This document shows positions 1 through 8,184 of a stretch of 64,000 nucleotides of DNA, in pieces. How positions within the stretch are numbered: position 1 is the first letter of the stretch; every line of letters starts with the position of its first letter. Source of the stretch: Chryseobacterium jejuense (lineage in GTDB: Bacteria; Bacteroidota; Bacteroidia; Flavobacteriales; Weeksellaceae); the NCBI RefSeq assembly GCF_900100075.1, contig NZ_FNEG01000002.1:682001-746000 (forward strand), written 5' to 3'. Position numbers and translations under genes: made by a program. The notes below the pieces were generated by a model that saw only the letters and a program-made list of their open reading frames with translations, searched no databases and had not been told where the DNA came from.

Positions 1-14
1 ATAAAACTTGAGAA

Positions 15-914
15 ATGAAAAAGCTATTTTCAGTATTTCTTATCACACTTTTTGCCTTTGTTAATGCTCAGGAAACGAAAGAAACGGCTAACCGATTCTT
101 TTATGAGCTTACATTTAAGCCTAAAAAAGATTCTGCCAAGCTGGACAAACTGATTACGATTTTGGATATTACTCCCAAAAAATCTATTTATCAGGATTAT
201 ACCATTCCTTCACAGGATTCCATTATCAAACTTGCTGTAGAGGAAATGGAAAAAGCAAAGACCTGGAAAGATATTTCAAAGCTTATCAGAATGCCTAAGT
301 TTGCTTACAAGATTGTAAAAACGTATCCGGAAATGAAGGAGCAGTACATTGATAGAGTAAGCATGAATTTATTCGGATATGATGATCCTGTTAAATTCAC
401 ATGGAATATTCAGCCGGAAAAACAAAAAATAGGAGAATACAATACTCAGAAAGCCACTACAGAATATGGTGGTAGAACATGGACGGCATGGTTCAGTTCA
501 GATATTCCTTTCCAGGATGGTCCTTATAAATTCTATGGTCTTCCAGGCTTAATTGTTAAGATTGAAGATGCAGAGAAAAACTATTCATGGATGCTGAGTG
601 GAAATAAAAAAATAGCAAACTATGAAGAATTATCCTATTCGGATAAGATCAATGCAAAATATGGTATTTCCAATACAGTAACACCTACTACAAAAGAAAA
701 ATTTGATAAGGCCTACACAAGTTTTAAACAAGATCCAATGGCGGAAATTCGTCAAAGAGTAACTCCGGAAATGATGAGTATGAAAATGCCGGGATCTGAT
801 GTAACCATAGGAGACGCACTGAAAAGACAGGAAAAAATGACTAAGGATTATTTTAATGCCAATGATAATCCGATTGAAAAAGGAGAACCTTCTTCAGACA
901 AAAAGAAAAAATAA
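15..914 (+). CDS. GLPGLI family protein
   Basis: This 299-residue protein has an N-terminal signal peptide (residues 1-18, ending FVNAQ) and is probably periplasmic or surface-exposed. The family signature is visible in order: GGRTWTAWF at about 152-160, then DGPYKFYGLPGLI ending at residue 180, which is the motif that names the Bacteroidota GLPGLI family. The C-terminal third is Lys/Met/Glu-rich with no recognisable catalytic motif. GLPGLI proteins have no established biochemical function; some are encoded beside TonB receptors or GLPGLI paralogues, but here the upstream neighbour lies outside the window. A clear terminator follows. The family call is secure and the function is unknown. Confidence 0.88.
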   Translation: MKKLFSVFLITLFAFVNAQETKETANRFFYELTFKPKKDSAKLDKLITILDITPKKSIYQDYTIPSQDSIIKLAVEEMEKAKTWKDISKLIRMPKFAYKIVKTYPEMKEQYIDRVSMNLFGYDDPVKFTWNIQPEKQKIGEYNTQKATTEYGGRTWTAWFSSDIPFQDGPYKFYGLPGLIVKIEDAEKNYSWMLSGNKKIANYEELSYSDKINAKYGISNTVTPTTKEKFDKAYTSFKQDPMAEIRQRVTPEMMSMKMPGSDVTIGDALKRQEKMTKDYFNANDNPIEKGEPSSDKKKK

Positions 915-942
915 GCATTCATATCAACTAAATTATATTCCG

Positions 943-984
943 AATCAACCCAGGTGCAGCAATGTATTTGGGTTGATTTTTTTT
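943..984 (+). terminator. Rho-independent terminator after the GLPGLI gene
   Basis: Inverted repeat AATCAACCCA (943-952) and TGGGTTGATT (969-978), followed by a run of T. It separates the GLPGLI gene from the feo operon. Confidence 0.85.
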
Positions 985-997
985 ATGACCGAAACGT

Positions 998-1018
998 TAT
1001 TTAGATTAAATTTAAATA
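998..1018 (+). promoter_or_regulatory. Near-palindromic operator upstream of feoAB
   Basis: A 21-bp imperfect palindrome with half-sites TATTTAGATT and AATTTAAATA lies just upstream of the -7 element of feoA. Only one symmetric pair, apart from the centre, is mismatched. A site with the same layout (17 of 21 identical) occurs at 13742-13762 before the TonB iron receptor, so binding by an iron-responsive repressor (Fur or DtxR type) is a reasonable inference. Confidence 0.6.
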
Positions 1019-1021
1019 GCG

Positions 1022-1029
1022 TATATTTG
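1022..1029 (+). promoter_or_regulatory. -7 promoter element of feoA
   Basis: TATATTTG matches the Bacteroidota -7 consensus TANNTTTG. It lies 20 bases before the proposed TTG start of feoA, giving a short leader. A convincing -33 TTTG is not obvious; the spacer is occupied by the palindrome at 998-1018. Confidence 0.6.
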
Positions 1030-1049
1030 CAGTACAAAAAATCAGGGCT

Positions 1050-1304
1050 TTGAAAGAGAAACAATTACATAAATTAAGTGGATTTCCTAAAAACAAAATG
1101 GGAAAGATATTGGGGTATGATAATGACCATCTGAAAATGCCTAATAAAATCATTGAAATGGGGCTTCTTCCGGAGACCGTTTTCAGGATTTTATACCAGG
1201 CTCCGTTTAATGGACCGATGTATGTGGAATTTGGAGCAGAGAAAAGCCGGATTGCTCTTCGTGAGGAAGAAGGAGATTATATTATTGTTGAAGAATTGAA
1301 TTAA
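1050..1304 (+). CDS. feoA: FeoA family ferrous iron transport protein
   Basis: FeoA proteins are small SH3-like cytoplasmic partners of the ferrous iron permease FeoB. This one is 84 residues, the usual size, with the typical core LSGFPKNKMGKILGYD and the strand around IEMGLLPETVFRILY, ending in a short acidic tail. The start is TTG: the next in-frame ATG (residue 17) would remove the first strand of the fold, and the TATATTTG -7 element 20 bases upstream fits the TTG. Its stop overlaps the feoB start by one base (TAATG), which indicates translational coupling. Confidence 0.88.
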   Translation: MKEKQLHKLSGFPKNKMGKILGYDNDHLKMPNKIIEMGLLPETVFRILYQAPFNGPMYVEFGAEKSRIALREEEGDYIIVEELN

Positions 1305-3337
1305 TGCAGGCAAACAAGAAAAAACAGATACTTTTAGTCGGAAACCCTAATGTAGGAAAGTCAACGGTTTTTAATGCGCTTTGTAACAAAAAGCAGAAAA
1401 CCGGAAATTATGCTGGAGTTACCGTTGCAAGTCATTCAGGAAACTATACCCATAAAAATGAGGACGTTGAAGTGATTGACCTTCCGGGTTCTTACAGCGT
1501 TTATCCAAGCTCAGAAGATGAAGCTATTTTCTCAAAATACCTTCTTGATGAGCAGAAAAACTACGCAGGAGTTGTTTATATTCTTGAAGCATTAAGTTTA
1601 AAAAGAGGTCTTCTTCTATTCCAGCAGATTCAGGATCTTGGGATTCCGATGATTCTGATTGTTAATCAGATTGACCAGGCGGAAAGAAGAGGCATTACGA
1701 TAGATATTCAAAAATTTTCAGAGGCATTAGGGATTAAGATCATTCAAACCAATGCCAAGGAGCAGATTGGAATCAATGAAGTGAGAGATGCAGTCTTTAA
1801 CAACGAATTTGTAAAGACGGAGAAAGCATCCTTCGAAATTCCTAACGAGCATAGAGATTTTATTCAGAAACTAGCGTCTCACAAAGGTTTTGATAATGAA
1901 TATAAGGCTTGGATGAGCCTTTCTTTGGGAACAGATCTTGGTAAAATAGAATCTGTAATGGATCAGATTAATGAGTCTGATGCTAAAAGTTTGGTTCCTA
2001 AAAGATTACAGGTTAAGGAAACTGTTAGAAGATACCAAAATGTAGATAAAATATTGGAGGATGTCATCTCCAAAAAACCTCAGTTCAAAGAATTGTTAAC
2101 AGAAAAGCTTGATAAAGTTTTAGTTCATAAATTCTGGGGATATATCGTTTTTTTATTAATCTTATTGGTCATCTTCCAAAGCGTTTTCTTCCTGGCAGAA
2201 TATCCAATGAACTGGATTGAAGAATCGTTCTCATGGCTGGCAGCTTTTACTAGCGAGCATCTCCCAGAAGGTCCTATCAATTCACTCATTTCTAACGGAA
2301 TTGTTCCCGGAATCGGAGGAATTGTAGTTTTTGCACCACAGATTGGTATTCTACTGTATTTCCTTTATTTATTGGAAGATTCCGGATATATGGCAAGAGT
2401 TGTTTTCCTGATGGACAGGCTTCTTCGCCCTTTTGGATTGAATGGGAAAAGTATTGTTCCCCTCGTTTCAGGAACTGCCTGTGCAATTCCGGCCGTTATT
2501 TCCACAAGAAATATAGAGAACGTTAAAGAAAGATTGCTAACGATATTGGTAACGCCGTTTATGACATGTTCTGCAAGGCTTCCGGTATACAGTATCATTA
2601 TCGGATTAATCATTTCAGAAGGATCATTTTTAGGAATAAAATATAAAGCTTTGGTGCTGATGGGCATGTATCTGCTAGGATTCTTAGTAGCATTATTCTC
2701 CGCAGCAATTCTTAAAGGATTTATTAAAGATAAAGGTAAAACCTATTTGGTAATGGATCTTCCTGCCTATAAAAAACCACTTTTCGGTTACGACTTTAAA
2801 ATGGTTTTGGGTAAAGTGTGGGATTTCATAACGGGTGCAGGGAAAATAATCTTCATTGTAAGTATTATAATCTGGGTTTTAAGCTATTTCGGACCTAAAC
2901 AAAAAGCAGATGAGTTTGTTGCATCAGATGTTCATCTTGACCACTCTTATTTGGCTAAAATGGGTAAAGGAATAGAACCAATAATAGAACCACTGGGATA
3001 CGACTGGAAAATGGGAGTAGGAATCCTAACCAGCTTTGTAGCCAGAGAAGTATTCGTAGGTACCATGTCAACGCTTTACAGCCTTGAAGATGATGCTCCG
3101 GAAGTAAAAGTGATTGATAAAATGAGAAGAGATGTAAAGCCAAACGGAGAGAAAGTCTTCAGCTTTGCAACAGGAATTTCTGTTCTTCTGTTTTACGCAT
3201 TTGCAATGCAGTGTGTTTCCACACTGGCAGTAGTCTATAGAGAAACCAAAAGCTGGAAATGGACAGGCTTTCAGGTAGCTATGATGACAGGTTTGGCATA
3301 TTTTGTGTCGATGATAGTATATCAAATTTTAAAGTAA
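1304..3337 (+). CDS. feoB: Ferrous iron transporter B (FeoB)
   Basis: FeoB moves Fe(II) across the inner membrane and carries a cytoplasmic GTPase domain. At 677 residues it is a normal length. The N-terminal G domain shows G1 GNPNVGKST (13-21), the G2 region GNYAGVTVA, G3 DLPG and G4 NQID; after a helical spacer the membrane region begins near residue 277 with multiple hydrophobic segments and the conserved YMARVVFLMDR and FMTCSARLPVY stretches of the gate domains. It overlaps feoA by one base upstream and the Cys-rich gene by one base downstream, so the three form one operon. Confidence 0.97.
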   Translation: MQANKKKQILLVGNPNVGKSTVFNALCNKKQKTGNYAGVTVASHSGNYTHKNEDVEVIDLPGSYSVYPSSEDEAIFSKYLLDEQKNYAGVVYILEALSLKRGLLLFQQIQDLGIPMILIVNQIDQAERRGITIDIQKFSEALGIKIIQTNAKEQIGINEVRDAVFNNEFVKTEKASFEIPNEHRDFIQKLASHKGFDNEYKAWMSLSLGTDLGKIESVMDQINESDAKSLVPKRLQVKETVRRYQNVDKILEDVISKKPQFKELLTEKLDKVLVHKFWGYIVFLLILLVIFQSVFFLAEYPMNWIEESFSWLAAFTSEHLPEGPINSLISNGIVPGIGGIVVFAPQIGILLYFLYLLEDSGYMARVVFLMDRLLRPFGLNGKSIVPLVSGTACAIPAVISTRNIENVKERLLTILVTPFMTCSARLPVYSIIIGLIISEGSFLGIKYKALVLMGMYLLGFLVALFSAAILKGFIKDKGKTYLVMDLPAYKKPLFGYDFKMVLGKVWDFITGAGKIIFIVSIIIWVLSYFGPKQKADEFVASDVHLDHSYLAKMGKGIEPIIEPLGYDWKMGVGILTSFVAREVFVGTMSTLYSLEDDAPEVKVIDKMRRDVKPNGEKVFSFATGISVLLFYAFAMQCVSTLAVVYRETKSWKWTGFQVAMMTGLAYFVSMIVYQILK

Positions 3338-3489
3338 TGGATTCTTCATTAATTTTTCAATATGTACTGATTGCATTAATAGTAGCATTTGCTTGTTACT
3401 CTTTATTCAAGGTACTTAAAAAGAATTTTGCGCCTAGTAAGTTCAATTCCAAAAGAACGGGATGCGATAAAGATTGTGGCTGTTCTTAA
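3337..3489 (+). CDS. FeoB-associated Cys-rich membrane protein
   Basis: This 50-residue protein starts at the ATG overlapping the feoB stop (TAATG); a longer in-frame reading from 3259 would run inside feoB and is not credible. It has one transmembrane helix (about residues 8-27) and a C-terminal cysteine cluster, TGCDKDCGCS, on a basic tail. Small single-pass Cys-rich proteins following feoB are a known family and may act as iron or redox accessory subunits, although their role is not settled. The coupling to feoB supports a shared function in Fe(II) uptake. Confidence 0.85.
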   Translation: MDSSLIFQYVLIALIVAFACYSLFKVLKKNFAPSKFNSKRTGCDKDCGCS

Positions 3490-3555
3490 GAGAGATTTCA
3501 ATGGATAATTAAAAAAAATGTAGTAATTTCATTTTTTTAATTTAAAATATTCAGA

Positions 3556-4569
3556 TTGAATCTTATAAGAGTAGGAGTTGTTGTATTGTTTTCTTTGTTG
3601 GCTATTCGGGTCAGCGCACAAACAGATACAACAAATATCAAATCTTATGCAGATCAGGTAATGGTCCGTGCCAATCTGGATACCAATATTGAGAGTTATA
3701 TCTTTACAGAAGGAGAGAAAGAAAATGCAAAACAGCAGATATTCTCTATCAACAATAAAACAAAAGTTTCCCTATCCATCGATTATAGGATTATAAGTGC
3801 GACTTTATCCTTTGCCCCCAAATTCTTTGAAGGAAATAATGACAATTATCTGAAAGGAAACAGTTCTTATACAGACTTCAGCATTAGATTTTTCCCCAAA
3901 AGATTTATTCAAAATCTTTATTATAAAAATGTAAAAGGCTTCTACATTGAAAATATGAAAGAAGTCTTTCCAGCTTGGAAGGAAGGCGATCCTTATACTC
4001 AGTTTCCTGACTTAAGGGTGCAAAGCTTTGGCGGTTCCACATCTTATATTCTTAATAAAAATTTTTCCGCAAGAAGCATCTACACCCAGGGTGAATGGCA
4101 AAAGAAGAGTAGTGGCAGCTGGATTCCGTTTCTCGACTATGATCTTACCATTTTCAGAAATAAAGTTCAAGAACAGAGTCTGAAGGAAACCCAATATAAA
4201 ATTGGAGCCAATATGGGGTATTTCTACAATTGGGTACTTGGAAAAAACGTAAATATTGCACCTTTTCTCGCACTTGGGTTGGGTGGAAAATTTTCAACGT
4301 ATCAAAATGTACAGGGTGATGGCATAAGAACAAATGCCCAATATCTTACCTTAAGAATGGAAGGCGGTCTACACGTAGGATACAATACAGACAGATTTCT
4401 GTTTGGCGGAAAAATGAACTTCAGTGCATATGCCTATAATCAGACAAGAAGTCAGGTAGTACAGAATAACAGTGTGTATGGTTTATTATACATTGGTTAT
4501 CGTTTTGCTCCGCCCAGAGTGGTAGAGAATACGTATGATAAAATTCAAAAAAAGATCCCTGTTTTATAA
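3556..4569 (+). CDS. DUF4421 family outer-membrane protein
   Basis: The protein has 337 residues with a signal peptide ending RVSAQ near residue 22. The rest is rich in alternating aromatic and hydrophobic strands ending in aromatic residues, including LYIGYRFAPPRV near the C terminus, which suggests a beta-barrel in the outer membrane. It resembles the DUF4421 family of Bacteroidota, whose function is unknown. The start is TTG at 3556, directly followed by the signal peptide; no suitable ATG is nearby. It stands alone between the feo operon and glmM. Confidence 0.75.
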   Translation: MNLIRVGVVVLFSLLAIRVSAQTDTTNIKSYADQVMVRANLDTNIESYIFTEGEKENAKQQIFSINNKTKVSLSIDYRIISATLSFAPKFFEGNNDNYLKGNSSYTDFSIRFFPKRFIQNLYYKNVKGFYIENMKEVFPAWKEGDPYTQFPDLRVQSFGGSTSYILNKNFSARSIYTQGEWQKKSSGSWIPFLDYDLTIFRNKVQEQSLKETQYKIGANMGYFYNWVLGKNVNIAPFLALGLGGKFSTYQNVQGDGIRTNAQYLTLRMEGGLHVGYNTDRFLFGGKMNFSAYAYNQTRSQVVQNNSVYGLLYIGYRFAPPRVVENTYDKIQKKIPVL

Positions 4570-4587
4570 GGTGACTGTCTTTTTAAG

Positions 4588-4595
4588 TATCTTTG
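4588..4595 (+). promoter_or_regulatory. Candidate -7 element of glmM
   Basis: TATCTTTG matches TANNTTTG and sits 43 bases upstream of the glmM ATG. No good -33 TTTG was found at the expected spacing. Confidence 0.45.
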
Positions 4596-4638
4596 TTTCG
4601 CATAAATTATTACACTAATCAATTAGAAATAAAACAGA

Positions 4639-6021
4639 ATGTCGTTAATAAAATCTATTTCGGGAATTCGCGGAACCATAGGAGGAAAAGTAAATGATAA
4701 CTTAACACCTCTTGACGTGGTAAAATTCGCTTCCGCATTCGGAACATGGCTTCAGAATAATAAAAATAAAAAAGACTTAACCCTTATCATTGGAAGAGAT
4801 GCTAGAATCTCAGGCCAGATGGTTTCTTCACTGGTTACAGCAACATTACAGGGATTAGGAATCAATGTGGTTGATTTAGGACTTTCTACAACGCCTACCG
4901 TTGAAATAATGGTTCCTGAATTGAACGCAGACGGAGGAATTATCCTTACTGCCTCCCACAACCCAAAACAATGGAATGCCCTAAAGCTTTTAAACGAAAA
5001 AGGAGAATTCATCACGGGTGAAAATGGAGCAGAAGTTCTTGCTTTAGCAGAAAGTGAAGATTTCAATTATGCAGAAGTAGACAATCTTGGGAAATATGAA
5101 ACCAGAGAAGATGCATTTGACATCCATATTCAGCAGATTCTTGATTTACCAATGGTAGATGCTGAAGCTATTAAAGCTAAAAACTTTAAAGTAGTACTGG
5201 ATGCTGTAAATTCTACAGGAGGAATCGCTATTCCAATGTTATTAGATAAATTAGGTTGTGAAACCGTTAAATTATACTGTGAGCCAACAGGCGATTTCCC
5301 ACACAATCCTGAACCTTTAAAAGAACATTTGGGCGATATCTGTGAACTGGTTAAAAAAGAAAATGCAGATTTAGGAGTTGTAGTGGACCCGGATGTAGAC
5401 AGATTAGCCCTAATTGATGAAAAAGGAGAAATGTTCGGCGAAGAATATACATTGGTAGCCGTTGCAGATTATCTGTTGAAAAATAAAAATGGAGTGGCCA
5501 TCTCTAACCTTTCCTCAAGCCGTGCATTGAGAGACGTTGCTCAATCTCACAACTCAGAATACTTTGCAAGTGCTGTAGGAGAAGTGAATGTAGTCACTTT
5601 AATGAAAGAGAAAAACGCTGTAATTGGTGGGGAAGGAAACGGAGGAATTATCTATCCTGATCTTCACTACGGAAGAGATTCTTTAGTAGGAGTAGCATTA
5701 TTCTTAACTCATCTGGCAAAGGAAAATAAAACTGTTTCTGAACTAAGAGCAGGATATCCAAGCTATTTCATGGGGAAAAAGAAAATAGAACTCACTCCGG
5801 AAATTGATGTAGATGCTATCCTAAGCAAAATGGAGAAAGAATACGAAAATGAAGAAGTTTCTACCGTTGATGGTGTTAAAATAGACTTTGAAAACAACTG
5901 GGTTCACCTTAGAAAATCTAATACTGAGCCAATCATCAGAATTTATACAGAAGCTAAATCCCAGGAAGAAGCAGATAAATTAGGAGATGATATCATTGCT
6001 AAGATTAAAAGTTTAATTTAA
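4639..6021 (+). CDS. glmM: Phosphoglucosamine mutase
   Basis: GlmM interconverts glucosamine-6-phosphate and glucosamine-1-phosphate, feeding UDP-GlcNAc synthesis for peptidoglycan. The 460-residue protein shows all alpha-D-phosphohexomutase landmarks: the phosphoserine loop TASHNPKQWNA with Ser106, the metal-binding loop DPDVDR near residue 250, a sugar-binding loop GEGNGGIIYPDLHYGRD, and the C-terminal phosphate-binding loop RKSNTEPIIRIYTEA. These favour phosphoglucosamine or phosphomannomutase-type activity; GlmM is the usual assignment for this single-copy Bacteroidota protein, but substrate is not fixed by the motifs alone. It is monocistronic, ending at a terminator. Confidence 0.88.
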   Translation: MSLIKSISGIRGTIGGKVNDNLTPLDVVKFASAFGTWLQNNKNKKDLTLIIGRDARISGQMVSSLVTATLQGLGINVVDLGLSTTPTVEIMVPELNADGGIILTASHNPKQWNALKLLNEKGEFITGENGAEVLALAESEDFNYAEVDNLGKYETREDAFDIHIQQILDLPMVDAEAIKAKNFKVVLDAVNSTGGIAIPMLLDKLGCETVKLYCEPTGDFPHNPEPLKEHLGDICELVKKENADLGVVVDPDVDRLALIDEKGEMFGEEYTLVAVADYLLKNKNGVAISNLSSSRALRDVAQSHNSEYFASAVGEVNVVTLMKEKNAVIGGEGNGGIIYPDLHYGRDSLVGVALFLTHLAKENKTVSELRAGYPSYFMGKKKIELTPEIDVDAILSKMEKEYENEEVSTVDGVKIDFENNWVHLRKSNTEPIIRIYTEAKSQEEADKLGDDIIAKIKSLI

Positions 6022-6030
6022 ATAAATCAT

Positions 6031-6058
6031 AAGAACGGACTAGCGCCGTTCTTTTTTT
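6031..6058 (+). terminator. Rho-independent terminator after glmM
   Basis: Stem AAGAACGG (6031-6038) and CCGTTCTT (6046-6053) followed by T residues, ending seven bases before the next start codon. Confidence 0.85.
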
Positions 6059-6064
6059 ATATCC

Positions 6065-6646
6065 ATGTTTGAACACATCAAAAACAGATTTCCTTTTCCC
6101 AAAGAGAAATGGAGAAAATTCATAGGCAGCTTTGAACGACTGGAAGTTCCTGCTAAAACATTACTCTTGAACGAAGGAGAGGTTTCAAATAACGCCTTCT
6201 ATCTGGAAAAAGGAATTGTAAGAGCATGGTATAATAATGATGGTAAGGATGTGACATTCCAGTTTTTTCTGGAAAATACTATGTTTTCTTCCCTCGAAAG
6301 CTTTAAAAAAGGCCTTCCCAGTATGGTCTCTTTTGAAACAGTAGAACCCTGTATTTTATATAAAATTAAAAAGCCTGATGTAGAAGCATTTTTGGAAGAA
6401 GTATACCAGAGCCCTGAGCTCAGAACCTTTTTTATGGATGCCCTTTTTGAGAGAATCTTCGATTATATGAAACATTTCTTCTCATTCATAAAAGACACTC
6501 CCCAACAGCGTTACATCCAGCTTTCACAACAAAAACCTGAAATTATCAAAAGAGTTCCCCAGCATTATATCGCTTCGTATTTAGGGATTACAACAGTGCA
6601 TCTCAGCAGGATAAAAAGTAAAATATTGAAAGAAAAGATTTCTTAA
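6065..6646 (+). CDS. Crp/Fnr family transcriptional regulator
   Basis: A 193-residue member of the Crp/Fnr family. An N-terminal cyclic-nucleotide-binding-like beta roll (about 20-115) includes LLNEGEVSNNAFYLEKGIVRAW, a long dimerisation helix follows, and a C-terminal helix-turn-helix is visible in QHYIASYLGITTVHLSRIKS. There is no Cys cluster of the Fnr type and the cAMP-binding Arg/Ser motif is not intact, so the ligand is unknown. It precedes an MDR-type oxidoreductase whose promoter carries a palindrome (6942-6957), a plausible target of this regulator. A common arrangement in flavobacteria is such a regulator next to a redox enzyme. Confidence 0.85.
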   Translation: MFEHIKNRFPFPKEKWRKFIGSFERLEVPAKTLLLNEGEVSNNAFYLEKGIVRAWYNNDGKDVTFQFFLENTMFSSLESFKKGLPSMVSFETVEPCILYKIKKPDVEAFLEEVYQSPELRTFFMDALFERIFDYMKHFFSFIKDTPQQRYIQLSQQKPEIIKRVPQHYIASYLGITTVHLSRIKSKILKEKIS

Positions 6647-6649
6647 GCA

Positions 6650-6669
6650 GGAAGATGGAGGCTGGAAGA
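6650..6669 (+). repeat. Short intergenic repeat GGAAGATGGAGGCTGGAAGA
   Basis: This 20-base purine-rich word recurs exactly, in the opposite orientation, at 48901-48920; looser versions lie at about 6901-6930 and 9838-9865. All sit in intergenic DNA directly downstream of genes. Confidence 0.65.
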
Positions 6670-6707
6670 AGGAAGTTTCTGGCGTTTTCTTTTTTTTGGA
6701 AATATTT

Positions 6708-6867
6708 TTTAACGCAACAGATGCAAAGAATTTTCAAATTAATGGCTATGAAAACCGTTCGCAAAGGCGTTTCACTCAGCGATGATCGTATTCTTTGCTG
6801 AACGAAGTGCCTTAGCGGACAAAAAATAAAGCAGAACCATTCAAAAACTTGCGAACCTAGCGTTTTA
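6708..6867 (+). repeat. MITE-like palindromic intergenic repeat, copy 1
   Basis: The 357-base gap between the regulator and the oxidoreductase is mostly this element. Its ends read TTAACGC and GCGTTTTA, and its 64-base core (6757-6820) is almost identical, as reverse complement, to 9672-9735. The core begins GTTCGCAAAGGC and ends GCCTTAGCGGAC, an imperfect terminal inverted repeat able to fold into a long hairpin. No ORF is present, so it would have to be moved in trans if it is a MITE. Confidence 0.7.
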
Positions 6868-6941
6868 TCCTCTATCATTAGTAATTATCGACTTCGATAA
6901 CTTCCAACCTCCTACTCTCAGCTTCCCGCCTCTCACAAACT

Positions 6942-6957
6942 GATAACAAATGTTATC
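6942..6957 (+). promoter_or_regulatory. Perfect palindrome upstream of the oxidoreductase gene
   Basis: GATAACA-AA-TGTTATC is a perfect 16-base palindrome located 22 bases upstream of the -7 element at 6980. Its TAAC-N4-GTTA core suits a Crp/Fnr-type dimer, and such a regulator is encoded immediately upstream. Assignment to that protein is inference. Confidence 0.55.
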
Positions 6958-6979
6958 GTCTGCTCAGCTCTCCGCCTCA

Positions 6980-6987
6980 TAATTTTG
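6980..6987 (+). promoter_or_regulatory. -7 element of the oxidoreductase gene
   Basis: TAATTTTG matches TANNTTTG and ends 16 bases before the ATG at 7004. The expected -33 region is next to the palindrome at 6942-6957. Confidence 0.6.
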
Positions 6988-7003
6988 TATAAAATTTAAA
7001 ACA

Positions 7004-7975
7004 ATGAAAGCAGTAGTAGTATTTGAAAAAGGAAGCGCTCCTCAATATGCAGATTTTCCAGAACCGGAAATAGTAAATGATAATGAAGTGTTGGTCACTG
7101 TAAAAGCGGCTTCTATTAAAAATCTGGATAAAGCAAGAGCCAGCGGAAAGCATTATTCCACTGAAAATGAAGTCCATCAGCCAACAATTGTAGGTTCAGA
7201 TGGAGTAGGCTATCTTGAGGATGGGTCAAAAGTTTACTTCTTCAGTAAAAAAGGAACCGTTGCAGAAAAAGCAGTGGCAAATGCTCAAATGATGGTATCC
7301 ATTCCTGAAGAACTTGATTTTTCTATAGCAGCTGCTCTTCCCAATGCTGTAATGGGATCTGCAATGGCATTGAAGTTCAAAGCGGGTATACAGTCTGGAA
7401 ATGTTGTTCTTGTAAATGGAGCCACTGGAATTACGGGAAGAATAGCCGTTCAGATTGCTAAAGTGTATGGAGCTTCAAAAATTATTGTTACCGGAAGAAA
7501 TGAAGAATCCTTACAAGCCCTTCGTGAACTTGGAGCCGATGAGGTGGTTTCTCTACAATTAAATGATGAAGATTTTAAAAAGAAAATAAAGGAAATTCAC
7601 AGTGAAAGCCCTATTGATATTGTTATCGATTATATTTGGGGGCACTCTGTAGAAATGATTTTATCAGCATTTAAAGGTGACGGAACATTTTCCCATAAAA
7701 CAAAACTGATTACAATAGGGGGAATGAGTGGAGATACCATCCAATTATCCTCACAAATTCTTAGAGCAACAGATATTCAGATTTCAGGGTCAGGATTAGG
7801 AAGTTGGACGAAAGAAGAATCAGCACTTTTATTTTCCGAAATTATTCCGGAAATGTTCCAGGCGGCAGTGGAAGGAAAAATTAAAATAGAAACCGAAAAT
7901 GTTGATATAAAAAATATCGAAGCCGTATGGAATACTGAGATACAAAGCGGAAAAAGGCTCGTAATAAAAATTTAA
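7004..7975 (+). CDS. Quinone oxidoreductase-like MDR family protein
   Basis: The 323-residue protein belongs to the zinc-independent branch of the medium-chain dehydrogenase/reductase superfamily. A GroES-like N-terminal domain (about 1-120) lacks the zinc-ligand cysteines, and a Rossmann NADPH-binding domain carries VLVNGATGITGRIAVQIAK near residue 145 and GASKIIVTGRN. The likely reaction is NAD(P)H-dependent reduction of quinones or activated carbonyl compounds in the cytoplasm; the substrate cannot be told. The promoter with its palindrome and the adjacent Crp/Fnr gene point to control by that regulator. Confidence 0.85.
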   Translation: MKAVVVFEKGSAPQYADFPEPEIVNDNEVLVTVKAASIKNLDKARASGKHYSTENEVHQPTIVGSDGVGYLEDGSKVYFFSKKGTVAEKAVANAQMMVSIPEELDFSIAAALPNAVMGSAMALKFKAGIQSGNVVLVNGATGITGRIAVQIAKVYGASKIIVTGRNEESLQALRELGADEVVSLQLNDEDFKKKIKEIHSESPIDIVIDYIWGHSVEMILSAFKGDGTFSHKTKLITIGGMSGDTIQLSSQILRATDIQISGSGLGSWTKEESALLFSEIIPEMFQAAVEGKIKIETENVDIKNIEAVWNTEIQSGKRLVIKI

Positions 7976-8184
7976 CCCCAATTTCCGTTTTTTTATCCAC
8001 AATCCTTTTATCGGTTTTCTTTTTTTACTATTTTTATAATAGAAATTTATGAAATGGAAAATTCAAAAAAAAGTTGCAACTTTGCATAAATATTTGAATA
8101 TCAGTTTCAGATATATTATTAATTAATAAAGTTTGCCGAAGTCTGTAAGTAAATTCAGGCATTGGGCTGACGAAGAGGACACTA

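Noticed and set aside
856..1053. 65-codon ORF overlapping the GLPGLI end and running over the terminator and feo operator
   Set aside because: It crosses a terminator and operator, and has no recognisable protein features.
2365..3325. Minus-strand ORFs opposite feoB
   Set aside because: Antisense shadows of a strong, full-length gene.
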